Assembly: GCA_033439265.1 (NCBI GenBank)
Contig: JAVTVX010000004.1
Span: forward strand, 22,395,701-22,459,700
From: Dillenia suffruticosa
Lineage: Eukaryota; Streptophyta; Magnoliopsida; Dilleniales; Dilleniaceae
Length of the DNA: 64,000 nucleotides
Reading direction: 5' to 3'
Below the pieces are notes generated by a model that had not been told where the DNA came from, did no database searches, and was given only the letters and a program-made list of their open reading frames with translations. Of the stretch, positions 11,890 to 24,594 are shown one piece after another (within the stretch, counting starts at the first letter, position 1; every line of letters starts with the position of its first letter). The translations under genes were made by a program, and so were the position numbers.

Positions 11890-12500
11890 AGGTGTAATAA
11901 AATATTTTATACTCAAGTTTTGTTGGTCAAGTGACCAAATATTAATATTTTTTAAATAAAACTTTTAATTTAATTATTGTATATGAAAAAAATATATCAA
12001 ACGAGTTGTGTCATTAATGGTCCAAATCGATTCGTAACAGATTTAGTCAGATTTTATGTAATTATAATATATTGATAATTTATAAAAAAAATAATATATT
12101 CTATTAATTTAAAATTTTGGAAACATTTTATTATTTTAAAATTTCTAATTAGTTTTTGGAATTCGATTCAATGTGAGAAATCTTTTCATATCCATGTGTT
12201 TTTAACTCCTATTGATCTTTAAAAGATGAGATGAATAATTATGGGGTCTTTTTATTTAGAATCTTTTTTTTTAATATAAACTAGTAATAAGAGTTGGGAA
12301 GGACCTTTTGGGCATGATGAGTAATCATTACTCTGTTTTTTTCAAGAAAAATGGAGGAAAGAACATAGGAACCGAACTTTGTCTTCATTTTCTTTATTTT
12401 CGTTTCTAAGGAAAATGTTTTTCCATTTTTCTAAAATAAAACTTTGGATTTGAAAAATATTGAAAAACATGCAAAAAGAAACAATAACAACAGTATGAGA

Positions 12501-12554
12501 TTTAATTTTAAATTTTGAAATCGATCGTTTAATTTCAAATTTTGAAATCGATCG
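12501..12554 (+). repeat. Tandem 27-bp repeat, two copies
   Basis: Two head-to-tail copies differing by one base. Each ends in TTTTGAAATCGATCG. Confidence 0.9.
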
Positions 12555-12835
12555 TTTAAAAAAACGTGTAAAAAGATATTTTTCAAAATTGGACAGAGGG
12601 AAAAGAGCAACGCAAAATACTCTTGTTCACTATTTCTCCAAATTCTATTTTCATTTAGATAAAAATATATTCAACGCTTTTATTTAATTACGATTATACT
12701 TAATTAAATAAAGAAATACATAGAACACTTTCATTCGATTGTAATTATATCGAATTATGAAAAATGTCCGAAATTTAGAGAAATGAATACTCTTCTAATT
12801 TTGATTTCTAGATATCCCTCTTTTCTTGCCAAGTA

Positions 12836-13195
12836 GTAAGTAGATTTCACGAAATGGATACAAAACGATAAAGAAAAATGATATTTTATAAAAATATAGA
12901 AAACGAAAATATGGACAAATATGTAAATATAAAATATATAAGAATTTATATAAATATTATTTATTTTATAGAAATAATAAAATAGTCATATTTTATAATA
13001 AAAGTCTAAAATTATCAAATATGTAATTAAAATTACAAGACAATTAATATAAAAATTATTATAATTAAATAAATAAATCATTAAATATAAAAATGTATAA
13101 ATATTAAAAAAAATATAAGAATTTTTATATAAATATTGTATATTAAAAAATTTCGAAACAAGAAAATATTGGTATTGAGAGGTTTTCATGTATCA
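12836..13195 (+). repeat. AT-rich dispersed repeat, copy 1
   Basis: About 360 bp shared in order with 61300-61670 (same orientation) and 22470-22865 (opposite orientation). Landmarks are TCTAAAATTATCAAATATGT, repeated ATTAAATAAATAAATCATTA-like runs and an end reading TTTCGAAACAAGAAAATATT. No protein is encoded. The class is not recognised. Confidence 0.65.
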
Positions 13196-13440
13196 TAGGC
13201 TAACATTCCCTCTTGATTGGCTAATTTTGTATTAAGAGAAATTAATCTTGGGAAGTTTGTACATATTTTTTCTTCGGACAAAAGTTGTAACATTGGTGAG
13301 TCTAGATTAAGTTTAGCATAAGTTATAGAATCAAATTCGAATCAAATTGGATTTAATCAGATTTAACGTAATTATTGAATACCGGTGATTTATACTAAAA
13401 TAATATAAAGCTTAAAGAAACCTCTCAAAAAGACAATTAG

Positions 13441-13905
13441 ATTACACATGCTGATACCCAATTGAAAATAAAAGATGCCCAAGTAAGCATTTCTATAGAG
13501 CTGTGGGCTCTCAGGGAAGGTCTCATAATAGCTGCTGATAAAGGATTCTCCGATATGATAATAGAATCAGACTCCGCCACGCTCATCTCCTTCCTGGTGT
13601 TTCCCCCCTCGCACCCTCTCTTCCCTACCATCAGGGAGAGCAGAAACCTCATCTCCTCCTTTGACTCTACTCGAGCTTCTCACACCTTCAGAGAAGGCAA
13701 CAAATGTGCTGATCACTTGGCAAATCTTGTCCACTCAAGTCCGCCGGGAATTCTTGTCCTCCCTCCCCCCGGCAGCCTTCGTCCTTTGCTACATGAAGGC
13801 ATGCTGAGCATTCCCACGATGAGAATTAGTTAGCTTGTTGGGCCTTTGGCTTACTTTTTGTTTTTGTTTGTTTGGGTTTTCTTTTTTTCCACAAAAAATA
13901 AAAAA
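13441..13905 (+). mobile_element. LINE remnant: RNase H domain fragment
   Basis: An open frame at about 13462-13833 encodes the C-terminal part of the RNase H-like domain that ends plant L1-type non-LTR retrotransposon polyproteins. ELWALREGL with its acidic residue, IIESDSATL with the second acid, and FREGNKCADHLANL are the diagnostic motifs. The first catalytic Asp segment and all reverse transcriptase are missing, and a stop lies just upstream, so this is a 5'-truncated dead copy. After the stop comes a T-rich tail ending in an A-rich run at about 13890-13908, as in a LINE 3' end. Confidence 0.75.
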
Positions 13906-13908
13906 TAA

Positions 13909-13929
13909 AAGAGAGAGAGAGAGAGAGAG
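13909..13929. repeat. (GA)n microsatellite
   Basis: GA repeat directly after the A-rich end of the LINE remnant, followed by a short GCGCGC run. Confidence 0.9.
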
Positions 13930-14934
13930 CGCGCGCTTAATTTATATAATTCAGAGGGGGTGAGAGAAAGAAAAAGAAGTGGAGCCTATGAAGAGATAGG
14001 CCAACTGGTTTATGTGTGTAGCCATGTGCTTCTTACTTAGTAATGTGGAGTGGAGTGGTTCAAGTTTCCAGTCATACCCACCCCCTCTGTTCTCTTTCTT
14101 CTAAATTCATTTGTGTGTTAAGACTTTCATTTCACCGGCTCTTTTTACTAACCCAAGTATAAGATTCTCGTACTTATCAATTTTTTTTGTTATACAAAAA
14201 TTTAAATCTGAAATTATCAGGTTGGGAAGAAAGATTTATACCACTAGACTGTCCCCTTAGAAACATGAATAACATACCTTAATTATAATATGTATATAAT
14301 AACTATAAATATGTATATAATACCTACCTTTGTTTAATCCAAAAAAATATGTATATATCCTTAGTTGCCTACACATTCAAACTTACCCCGAGCTAATTTT
14401 AGTTAATCAATCTTTTTCAAAATATATATTTCAATTCGTATTCAATCATCTCTCTTTTCCATTAAGTTAAAAGGGTGACTCGTGTGATAAGCTCTCTGCT
14501 CCCATAATTAAATATCGAGTTTAAACTGTAACTATTATTTGTGAAATAAGTGTATTGATTATAGTGTAATACAATTAGATATCTTTTTTAATTCGATTCG
14601 AAAGCTATCATTATAAGTGGGCTCATTCAATTATATTGAAAAGTCGACATCTCCCTTATTTTTAATCGTTTGTTCGCATGACTTAACATGTCGACTTTTG
14701 GAGCTACCTTACAATTAGTTATCATTCAATTTTGGATAGTAACACTCACATCGCTATCTTAATATTTTTATGTCATTCTATTTTTCAATAATTGAAATAA
14801 TTTGATTCTTTAAATACAAGGGGATTATTACCCTGTAATTGTATAATTCAATTTAAAATTATAATTATTTTTTAAACTATATCGATCCATCAAATCTCAC
14901 TATAGAATTCTTTCCTTTCCCTTCAATGGACTCT

Positions 14935-15125
14935 TTTTTTTTATATATATTATACCAACCGGTATACAGAGTCATATTTTAATTAATTCGATTTGAAATT
15001 TGTAGTGATCTATTTAAGAGGGCTACCATCTCAATATAGTTTATTTCATACTCAAATCGTGAGTCGAATCTGAGATCTTGATTAATTAATTTAGTATCAT
15101 TTCTATTAAATCAATTGATCGTGGG
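14935..15125 (-). mobile_element. SINE with target-site duplication
   Basis: Flanked by a 13-bp repeat with one mismatch: TTCAATGGACTCT at 14922-14934 and TTCAATAGACTCT at 15126-15138. A T-run at the left marks the tail. A B-box-like GATTCGACTC on the minus strand lies near the right end at about 15060-15072. About 191 bp. Confidence 0.75.
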
Positions 15126-15599
15126 TTCAATAGACTCTATTGATAGAGAAATTTGTTTACAAAATTTATAATTTTGCCTATGATATATTAAAATTTATAC
15201 AAAAAATTTCATATTTAAAATAATTATTAACAAATAATCGTACATGTCAATTAAAAGAACAAAATTAGAAGCATGGATTTTATTTTATTAAAATTTATTC
15301 TCCATTGCAAATTTAAACCGACCACTTGCCAACGTGGCCATCCAGGTCGCACGTAAGCAAGCTCAAGGTACTAGATTTTGCCATCCCCTCCTACCCATAA
15401 AGGACCCAATTGTAACAGAATTAATGTTGAACCCCATAGGCCACGTGAATTCAGAAGGCAAGTGACACAAGGAGTCTAATTTAATTTTATTACATTTATG
15501 ACCTTGGAAAGTTTTTTTTTTTAATTTTTTTCTTTTCTTTTATTGGAAAGGTAGTGTACACTTATCCCCGAATTTGACTTTAAAAACAAGTAAGAGGAT

Positions 15600-15790
15600 T
15601 TTTTATATATATAAATTATCGATATTTACTAATTATGTTGAATTTGATTAAATTTAATTTAAGTCGGATTAGATTTTTAAAAAATAAAATTATCCTAATC
15701 CTATTTTCTCGATACACAATATTTGAGTTCAAAACTCTATTTAAAAAATATCAGTATTCGATCATTCATCAACTAAGCGTCGGTCCAAGT
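15600..15790 (-). repeat. Diverged SINE-like repeat
   Basis: Same block order as the other minus-oriented copies: a T-run, ATCGATATTTACTAATTATG, a GATTAAATTTAATTTAAGTC region, then TTGAGTTCAAAACTC with the B-box-like core. No clear flanking duplication. Confidence 0.6.
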
Positions 15791-16393
15791 ATGAAGATAA
15801 AATATGGATACCATGTCTAACGTTTAATAAAGGAGCCCATGTGGTGCTTTGACTAAAAATTGATTGGTTATTTTAATGATAATATCATTTAGATAAAATA
15901 ATATAAAATATTATTTATATTCTTAATTTTTATTTGTAAAATTTTTACCTAAATAAATTTTTTTTCTTTAATTTTAAAATATTATAATAGAATAAGGGTA
16001 AAGTGAACCAAATCGAAATAAGCTTAGATATCTCTTTTATAAAATAATAATAATAATAATAAATAACAATACATTTTTTCACAATAATAATTTTAGTCAT
16101 TTTTATTAAAAAAATTAATTATTACTTGTAAAACTTTATGTTTCTTAAAAAAATTATTAAAAATAAAATGGAAATAAATTGAAACCAGATAACCCAAGTT
16201 GAGGTTTCGCAGATACCATATTGGCTACTAATGTCATACTAGTTCTGATCCTACTTTTAAAGATACCCTAACCTCTAAAAAGCATTCTCCAAATTCTATA
16301 TATTTTTTTAAAACATTTTCAAACCATTATAATCGGAATTTTAATTGATAGTGTTTGGTTAAATTTTACTTTAGTAAAAGAAAAATCATTCTT

Positions 16394-16577
16394 TTTTCTG
16401 TGTTGGACTGATCGTTGTATTGGATCATATTCTTATTAATTCAGTTCGAGTATTTTCAGACATAATTTATAGAGAAACTCTGTCAATATAATTTTTTCTA
16501 TTATCAAATTTCGAATTTAAAATTTAATTAAAAAATTTAATATTTTTATCTATTAGATGAGCTGTTCGTTCGTGGAT
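16394..16577 (-). mobile_element. SINE with perfect 17-bp target-site duplication
   Basis: AAAGAAAAATCATTCTT occurs at 16377-16393 and 16578-16594. The 184-bp body between has the family layout: a T-run, TTCAGTTCGAGTATT, and AAATTTCGAATTTAAAATTT near the tRNA-like head. Confidence 0.82.
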
Positions 16578-18233
16578 AAAGAAAAATCATTCTTGAATAG
16601 AATATATTGTGATGTCTTGTCTCATAGAAAACCTATTATTATAATAGAGCCAACTTTCTTCATCTCCTCTATAATTTCATCTTACTGTTTTAATCCAACA
16701 TGATTGCAATCAATGAAGCGCAAAAATATCTCCAAACTATACCCAAATTGCACGATGTTTCCAAGCAGAGTTGCTAGCTGTAGTGCAGTCATTACCTAAC
16801 GACATTGACCCACTAATCTAATAATCTCAAAATAATAATTAGGCATGATCCCTACGTCACATTCAAATCCAAAAATTTTCAAACTTTCTAAAATTGAGCT
16901 ACTCTCCAAACCCAGAAGGCAATTGACATCACAAAATCATGGACCTAATTTTTCGATCATCAAATCAAAGGAGAGTGATGTTATACAATTTAATTTAAGC
17001 ATTATATTAGGGTTGTGGGAAAGAGTTGGAGCAACCAATTTTATATGAGGGTTATCACAAGATCTAGTCTTATGTAAGGTAAAAACAGATACCAAGAGGG
17101 TTTTGTCATTTAAACGTCTAATCTGACTCGAATCAAATTTGATCAGAATATAATTATAGCGCTAATCAGAAACCATTACGAAAACATGGTGTTAAAATTT
17201 TAAAACTAAAATATAATTGTGGCATTGATAAAATCAAAGACTTAACCTTTTTATCATCAAAATAGCATCAAAACTAGTGACATAGTCAAAAAATTTTGTA
17301 ATGTGGAGGGGTCATGAGAGGGAGACAAGAATTATAGCTTGACCCAACCAAACAGCAATGGGGTAACATGGAAAGATCCCCAGACATGAAACATTTCAAG
17401 ACATTTTGTGGGCTTAGGGAAATATTATCTGAAACAGCTGCAGAAAAGAGTCATGCATGTCACGTACTGCATGTGCTCTCTTCTCTTCCCTCACATGGAC
17501 ATTTTTTCATCTAAACTACTCCGTGCCCATGGCTTATAATGACCCCCAAAAAAAAATATACAAATCTATATATATGTTAATCTTACATCTATGTACAATA
17601 CGTTGTACCTTCATGTATTTCTAAAATTCATACAAATCCAAGTCTATGGTAGCCCCACAAAATAGAGTATATAGACACGTATAATCGATGTGTGTGGGCC
17701 ATGATCCTATGGATCACGTGTAAGCGCAAAGATCTAATGGCTGAGAACCATATGCAAACGTACATTTTTTGTTGCATCATAAAAATCGTGAAAATATACG
17801 TTCTTAAGAACATTCGAATATTAGATCTGAAAAAAATATTTGAATGAGAGTTTATTTTACTATACCGATGTTCCTACAAGTACACAAATATACCTTTTCC
17901 TTTTCTAAATAATTATGATACATAATCAAACCATAATGTAAATGAAGACTGAATATTAAGAAAATTCATTTAAATATAGGATTTATAATCTATGCAACCT
18001 ATTATCAAAAAAAGCATAGCAAAAAGAATTTTGATCCACAAGTAGTTATATGAACATGCATATAAGAAAAGGTCTTTGATTTATTGACACAGAAGAAAAT
18101 AGAGATTTTTCAATGATTTCTTTGATGGATGTAAACGTTTATTATATTTGTTTCTCAAATGATTGATTTTAAAATCTGGGATTAAAACTATGTTTGTTAT
18201 TATTATTGTATGCCAATATTTATTAACATCGAT

Positions 18234-18421
18234 AGACTTTATTTTTTTTGTTTCCATCATCGGTATTTAAAATCATATTTCGATTAATTTAATTTAAATA
18301 TTTATAAAACCCTATTTAGAAAATGTCTCTTTCAGTATAGTATTTTTTATTCCTAAATTTTAAATTTTAAATTTGATTAAAAGATTTAATACTATATTTT
18401 ACTAAAATGATTATCCGTTGA
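18234..18421 (-). mobile_element. SINE copy, probable short target-site duplication
   Basis: TAACATCGATA at 18223-18233 and TAATATCGATA at 18422-18432 flank a body with the family blocks (ATCATATTTCGATTAATTTA and AAATTTGATTAAAAGATTTA). The flanking repeat is short and imperfect. Confidence 0.6.
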
Positions 18422-19149
18422 TAATATCGATACGATACAAGAGAAAACATTGTCACAACACAGAGGAGTCTAAAGCTATACAATGATATAAAAATGTATT
18501 ATTATGACTTCAAAATCTTTTCTATAGGTAGGACCTTTTTGGCTCAAGAAGGCTTTGTTTATGTATGGAGGAAAAATTAGCCAAAGTGAAAAGAAAAATA
18601 ATCAAAATTCATTAAAGGAGACGACTGTTGCTTAGGCCCTTTATAAAAACTAGCAAACTCCTATACTGTACCTGGTTACTTTACATAGGAATGGGTCCTA
18701 ATCCCAACGTAGGAAAGAATATTCTAGAAATTAAATATTAAATTAAAGGGGGAGCCCATCACAGAGCAAAATGTCTAGGATCAGTTGGACATACACATTT
18801 TTCTTCAACGAAGCATATTAGACCTTAGTGATATATTAAATTTCTGTATCTTACTGATCTCACATGACCCCTTTAGGCAAATGCAACATTTCTTGGGCAA
18901 AACTCACATGTGTCCCATTCCTTAAAACAATTGATTAAGCTAATCCATGTGGGTTGCAGTGAAGGTAAGTCACCTCAAGCACTGAAACCCATGTGAGTTT
19001 CAAGCCAATGTACAGTGTTCTCAGAAGCCAACCCTCCTTGGAGTTTCCCAATCATGTTTCCTTGACCCCCCCCCTCGCCCTAATGTTTCTCTTACCAAAA
19101 TCCCAAGTCTAGAGGAATGAACATGCAGAAAATTACTCAAGTATTATTG

Positions 19150-19330
19150 GTACCGTAGCAAGGATGGTTAATTTTTTTAATCAAATTCTTGGATTCAAAT
19201 TTTAAAAATGAAAAATAAATATAAAAAAAGGTCGTCTCTTAATAATTTAATAGGTCTAACGATTAATTCGAATTGAATTAATTATAATTAATAAATTAAT
19301 TATCGGATATCAACCAATCAAATAAAAAAA
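19150..19330 (+). repeat. Diverged SINE-like repeat
   Basis: Plus-oriented copy: TTTTTTAATCAAATTCTTGG near the head, GAATTGAATTAATTATAATT in the body, GGATATCAACC and an A-run at the end. No clear target-site duplication. Confidence 0.5.
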
Positions 19331-19904
19331 TACGAGAAAATTTTCTCCAATTCAAAGGAAAACTCCCTCTCTCTTTGAGAGTTTACTATAAAATTCTCAA
19401 TTTAGTATTTCACATAGAATGATTTTTTTAAAACATAAGACTAGTAGAAATACTATGCATCAAATACAAATTTCAACAAATATATATAAGGTATAAGAAG
19501 AGTATCAAATTGGGGTTGAAATAAAGATATTTTATATTTTAATCTTTTTGATGTAATCTTTCTACAAGATAAAACAGCCTTAATTTGGAAGACAAGAACC
19601 ATAATGATGAATATAAGTGCAAGGAAGAGTTTTGCTTGAAATGGAAAGCAAAAGCAAAGCAATTCAGGGTTTTTTTGGGGGGGGGGTTATAAATGCCATG
19701 AAAAGAAGCACATTGCAGGTCAAATAAATCAATTGACAAAGTTAAAAAAAGTGAAGAAGTAATGTTGAACAAACTTTACAATCCACTCACTACATTATAT
19801 GGGAAACCCAAAATGGGATGTATAAAAGTTAAGGAAAAATAGGGTTAGTAAAACCAGGGAAATGGGAAATTATTCATGATATATTTTTTGTGTAAGTGGT
19901 TTTC

Positions 19905-20050
19905 TTATCATCAACCGGTATTCGGATTTCGTTCGATTAATTTGATCCGAACATTATAGGACTTATTAAAGAATTGACTCTTTTAAATCTTATTTCTCTA
20001 TTCTCATGACTCGAATCCAGCACAATTAAGAGAATGTAACGTTTTACCGT
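19905..20050 (-). mobile_element. SINE copy, probable target-site duplication
   Basis: TGTAAGTGGTT at about 19891 and TGTAAGTTTGGTT at about 20051 flank a body with CCGGTATTCGGATTTCGTTC and, near the right end, GACTCGAATCC, the complement of a B-box. Confidence 0.6.
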
Positions 20051-20451
20051 TGTAAGTTTGGTTAATCATGATTTAGAGTAAACAAAGAAAGCAATTGTTT
20101 CAGCAAAATGTCAACAATTGAAGCATGGCCTAAAGCACTTTTATGTCTCCCACTTGATATGATGATAAAAGGGGTTTCACTAGTTTGTATGATTGAAGAA
20201 GACCAACTTTTGAGATATTTCCCTTTTGCTTCACATTAAATCTTTACCCTTTTAAAATTCAAAATGACAGCTATTGTAACATTTGAAATTTATATGTATG
20301 AAAATAAAATTAAAGTGAATGTGGGGAAAAGAAAAGGTATGAGAGAATTTGCTTTTTCATTTCTTAAAAAGTAATTCTGAGATTGGCCACATTTTGGCAT
20401 TAGAAAGAATCAAGGGGACACCTTTGGTCATTTTCTGCTGTTCCACTCCAT

Positions 20452-20469
20452 TCTCTCTCTCTGTCTCTC

Positions 20470-20524
<55 letters not shown>
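20452..20524. repeat. (CT)n microsatellite
   Basis: About 36 CT units with two TGT interruptions, 170 bp downstream of the GATA gene stop. Open frames reading Leu-Ser or Arg-Glu repeats across it are artefacts. Confidence 0.97.
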
Positions 20525-20526
<2 letters not shown>

Positions 20527-20693
20527 CTCTTCTTTTCTTTTGCATATTTTGGCAAAAAAAAGGAAAACTAGTAAACTCAGAAATTCATACATTGGAATTG
20601 GGGAAAAGGAGCTACAAGAAAGTAAAAAATTTTAAGAATCAAGTGCTTAAACCAAAGACTGAGAGAGCCCTATTTAGCAAACACTAGCACAAA

Positions 20694-21643
20694 CTAGATT
20701 AGCTGCCTAAAATCAGGCCCAGTATGTTGATGAATCAAGAAGTCATCAGCACCGTGGGATAGGCCGAACATTGCATTTTGACTAATAAACTGCTGATGTT
20801 GCTGCTGTGTTCTTTGAAGCTCCTTTTGCCTTCTAAGTTCCAAAACCTTCCTATGAGAATTAGAGTGCTTCGTGGACACAAATGTCGGGCTGGCCGCGGG
20901 CCGGTACTCGGGCACTAAACGGCCCGACTTGTACCTCACTCCACATGCATTGCACAATGATTTTGGGCCCATGGGCCCGGTTCGCCACTGTGGAGTCTTA
21001 TCCGTGGCGCAATGTAGGCACTTCCGCCCATCTCCCCCAGCCTGCATGCCCTCGCGCTTCTTGCTTGCTTTCAAGGGCTTCTGGATTGGCCCGATAGGCT
21101 CGGATGATGACATGGCAGGAGAGAGAACGAGCAGGCGGGATGACCAATTACACGGTGCGGGCCGGGACCGCTTGCTACGGGCCTTTCCCGGGACGGATAC
21201 ATCCGAGGAGAATATCGGGTTGGAGGGCCGGGCCTCGGGCTCAGGCCGGAATGGGTAGTGAGAGGCTGTTTGGGAAATTGAAAGTGAAGGTGATTGGTCT
21301 GCATCGATTCCGGAAATTAGTTGGAGTTTTTGTAAGTCTTCGCTTGAGAATGATTCTTCCACGAAGTTCGAGAGCCACTCTAGCTCAGCCAAATCCTCAT
21401 ACTGCAATATCCAAACAAAAATTTTTAGACATTTGAATTTAATTTAATTTAAATTTTACCCCCAATTTTGTTTCAATCTCTGTCCAATTTTTTAAATTAT
21501 CTAGAACTACATATGCCAAATAATTGTTTTACATTGTTTTTGGGCAAATGAACTAAATGTTTGTATAAATTTGAGTTTGAATATGCATGCAATTAGCTTT
21601 GATTGTAAATGAAGATGAAAAGAAAAACCAAAATTAGCTTAAT

Positions 21644-21680
<37 letters not shown>

Positions 21681-22179
21681 TGCAATTCAATTTCTATATA
21701 ATAAAGAAAGCAATGACGAACTTTGGAATTTGAAAAAAAAATGGGAGAGAGAAAAAGTTAAACAACAAAAATAAAAGATTGGAATGCGTGAATTCACATG
21801 AATTGAATTTCAACTAAATTTCAAGTAGTCACTCACGCAAAACAACACGCACACAAATTCGTTACAACGGGCGTGAAAAATTTACCGGAACGGAGAGTTC
21901 GCCGGAGAATTGACTGTCCGGAAAGCAGTTTCCGAAGAAATTAGTTTCGTTGCCGGAGGAATTACAACTGTCACCGCCACCGACGGTAACCGTCGAAGAA
22001 TCCGTCGAATTTCCGGGGAAAGAATCGATGAAATTCTCGTTTATAAGGGCGTCTTCGTGAGAGAAATCAAGTAATTCTTCAACGACGAAAACTTCGCCGC
22101 CGTTATTTTGCTTTTCCGGCGAGAATTGAGACTTTCCGGCTGTGTAGTAGCCGCTAATGAAAAGCTCCGGTCCCTCCAT
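20694..22179 (-). CDS. GATA12: GATA transcription factor, class A, GATA12/GATA9 type
   Basis: Nuclear DNA-binding regulator that recognises WGATAR sites. Two exons, 22179-21886 (98 codons) and 21401-20694 (235 codons plus stop), phase 0, give 333 residues, matching the family. The N-terminus [18 protein letters not shown] is followed by an acidic [18 protein letters not shown] stretch; after the junction comes [19 protein letters not shown] basic [10 protein letters not shown] segment follows. The type IV zinc finger has cysteines at about 226, 229, 248 and 251 (C-X2-C-X18-C-X2-C, with [20 protein letters not shown]), then [19 protein letters not shown] and [16 protein letters not shown]. The C-terminus GPDFRQLI is the GATA12/GATA9 signature. 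The SSPIF-like DVSVP-KARSKR spacing favours GATA12. The leader carries GA repeats and a TATA-like box lies upstream. Confidence 0.95.
21650..21676. repeat. (GA)n microsatellite
   Basis: GA repeat in the intron of the GATA gene. Confidence 0.95.
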
Positions 22180-22189
22180 TTTACAGCGA

Positions 22190-22263
22190 GAGAGAGAGAG
22201 AGAGGAAATCTGAGTGTATGAGGTGAGGTGAGGGGGGAGAGAGAGAGAGAGAGCGAGAGAGAG
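22190..22263. repeat. GA-rich leader of the GATA gene
   Basis: Two GA tracts (about 22190-22204 and 22235-22263) lie within 90 nt upstream of the start codon, so the leader is CT-rich on the sense strand. Confidence 0.9.
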
Positions 22264-22369
22264 ATGGTGCGTGTGTGAAGATGACCGGGAGAGAAATCGG
22301 AGGTGGGATTTTGAGGAGTGAATGGGGGTCAAAATGGAAATACGAAAGAGTTGGAGTGTCATTACCCGA

Positions 22370-22377
22370 TATAAATA
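22370..22377 (-). promoter_or_regulatory. TATA-like box of the GATA gene
   Basis: TATTTATA on the minus strand about 190 nt upstream of the start codon. Plausible as core promoter with a leader of about 150 nt. Confidence 0.4.
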
Positions 22378-22469
22378 CACTCCAAAAATTAATTAAGTAA
22401 TGACAAAGAAGAATATTTTTCATTTTAGTTTGTTGTAAACGAGTCTGCGTCCATCATAATCTTCGCGTC

Positions 22470-22865
22470 TAATATCGTGATTTAAAATTAAAATATTTTT
22501 AATATTAATATTTCTTATTTTCAAAATATTTTCTATTTCAAAACATTTTAACACCGTAAATTAATTAATATTTATATAAAAACTGTTATATTTTTATATT
22601 TACATATTTTTTTAGATTTAATTAATTATTTATTTATTTAATTATAATTTTTATTTTTATATTATTTGTCTTATAATTAATAATCAGATTATTTTAGAAT
22701 TTTATTATTTTTAAAATAATTTATATTTATATAAAAATTTTTATAATTTTTATATTTACATAAATTTTAATATTTTTATTTTTTATATTTTTATATTTTA
22801 TATTTTTATAAAATAGATTTTTTTTCATATTATTCGTGTGAATTTTCCATTCCCATCCTTAAAAC
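22470..22865 (-). repeat. AT-rich dispersed repeat, copy 2 (inverted)
   Basis: The reverse complement aligns with 12836-13195 and 61300-61670, including the AATTAAATAAATAAATAATT run, a CTAAAATAATCTGATTATTA block and AATTTTTATATAAATAT motifs. It lies just upstream of the GATA promoter. Confidence 0.65.
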
Positions 22866-23968
22866 CTAAGGTTTGGGAACACCCGGCTGTGCTAGTCCTT
22901 GTACGCTAGTGATCATTTTTTTTTTTTGGGTCATCGAGGAAGGAGGACAAAATAGTAAATTACTTGGTCATTAATTAACACAACAATAAAGTGAGCAATT
23001 AATGAGTTGGGTGATAAGGAAAGAAACTACTGCAATTAGGAAGAGGAAAATTAATAAAAATTCAAAATTCAACCCCTAAAGAATCGATCCTTTGCTGGTT
23101 TTGTCGCTCCCACCTCTTTCCCTCACATTAGTGTCCAAATTTACAGCCGGATTCCTCTGCACTCCCTCTCTTTCTCTCTTTCTCTCTCTCTCTTTCTCTC
23201 TTTCTCTCTTTCTCTCTCTAATTATTTTACCCCTTGGGATTCGTGCATTTTTTTATTTATATTATTTTCATTTCCCTCCTCTGAATTTTTCCCATATTTT
23301 AAAATTTTCCTCACTATTCACTTGTACTTTTTTTTTTCCCTCTCTAATTATATTCATCGCTCCACGTTTAAGCCCGACTGTTACAGTTCATCTGCGTGAT
23401 CAACGGCTCTGATCTTATCCACGTGGCAGAAACCCACAGGCTTTGCCTCCTGGCAGAAACCCACGGTGGCAATTATGGACATTCAATTCTTCTTCCACGC
23501 CCCGTCCCCAACTTGTTAAATACTGTACTCAATTTGTTTATTTATTTAAATAAGTTAATTACATATATATTTAAATTATTAATTAAATAAATTCAGATGG
23601 AAAATAGAATTATTTATTTTAATGAATGGTTTGATTTGGCTCGTTATCTAATCGAATAAGCTAAATTTGAACGAAATTTCTGAAATTATGAAATAAAACT
23701 CAACTTAATTTTTTTTGTTTAAATGTAGAATAAAATTGAAAACTTCTTCATTTAATTCATTTGTAGTCATATATTTATCGTGGGAAATACTCTTTTACCA
23801 CTAATGAATTATATTATATTATTTACAAATTAAAAATAATTTATAATTCAATTCTATTCAATCATTTCAACGAATGTAAAACTAGTTGCCTGTGAATCAA
23901 GATTAAAAATTGTCAATGCAAGCTTGTTCGAAGATTAAAGTTATTTGTGAGTTGCATTAGCTCAATTT
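22866..23968. other. Intergenic with CT tract and duplicated GC-rich motif
   Basis: Contains an imperfect CT tract (about 23163-23219), an 8-bp palindromic G-box CCACGTGG (23419-23426) and a 14-bp direct repeat TGGCAGAAACCCAC at 23424-23437 and 23451-23464. No coding exon was found downstream on either strand. Confidence 0.6.
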
Positions 23969-23981
23969 GTTAAAGGAATTG

Positions 23982-24202
23982 GTCCCTTAACCAACACTCA
24001 GTTGGCTTTGAATCAATAATCAATTGATTTAATGGGATATAACATTAAATTTCTTAATCAAGATTCTGAATTCGACTCTCAATTTAGACATAAAACAAAT
24101 TACGTTGGGAGAATAATCCCCTAAATAGATCACTGTAAGTTTTGAATCGGATTAATCAAACTATAAATTCAAATACCGATTAATATAATATCAAAAAAAA
24201 AA
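23982..24202 (+). mobile_element. SINE with target-site duplication
   Basis: GTTAAAGGAATTG (23969-23981) and GTTAAAGGAATCG (24203-24215) flank a 221-bp body ending in an A-run. AATTCGACTCTC is the B-box-like core, followed by a TTTGAATCGGATTAATC block and TACCGATTAATATAATATC before the tail. Confidence 0.78.
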
Positions 24203-24594
24203 GTTAAAGGAATCGAAACCAAAGAAATTTCTAAAACTCATTCAACGAAACTTGATCTTAAGATATGATTTTGTGAAAATTTTTACCAATATAATATAAT
24301 TTTTAAACTTATAACTCAAATTTGCTTAATTTATTTAAATAATTAAATGAGACAATTATAACTAATTTGTAAACTTAAGGTCAAATTCTAGAACATGCGT
24401 ATTAGGAGGAAAAGGGGATAAAATTTTATTCTTCTAGATTTGATCCCCCTTAAGTATTTTTAATATACAAATTTTCCTTCCATAATAAAATCAAACTAAT
24501 AAATAAGATAAATCATGAAAAGAAAAATATTTTTCTCTTGTTTAGATGAATTTTTCTCTGCTTTTTCATTCGCGTTATAGAACACAATAACGTA

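Larger units (their letters stand above)
13936..20340. other. Intergenic, repeat-rich
   Basis: No gene can be supported. It holds several SINE or SINE-like copies (listed), scattered GC-richer patches at 15310-15480 and 17300-17560 without coding potential, and AT-rich filler. CATGCATG-type and CACGTG-type motifs occur near 15440 and 17450 but have no gene beside them. Confidence 0.55.

Noticed and set aside
20349-20687. Open frames through the CT microsatellite on both strands
   Set aside because: They are Leu-Ser or Arg-Glu repeats produced by the microsatellite and have no conserved sequence outside it.
20872-21436. Long plus-strand open frames opposite the GATA exon
   Set aside because: They are antisense shadows of the GC-rich coding exon; the minus frame has the zinc finger and a complete gene model.
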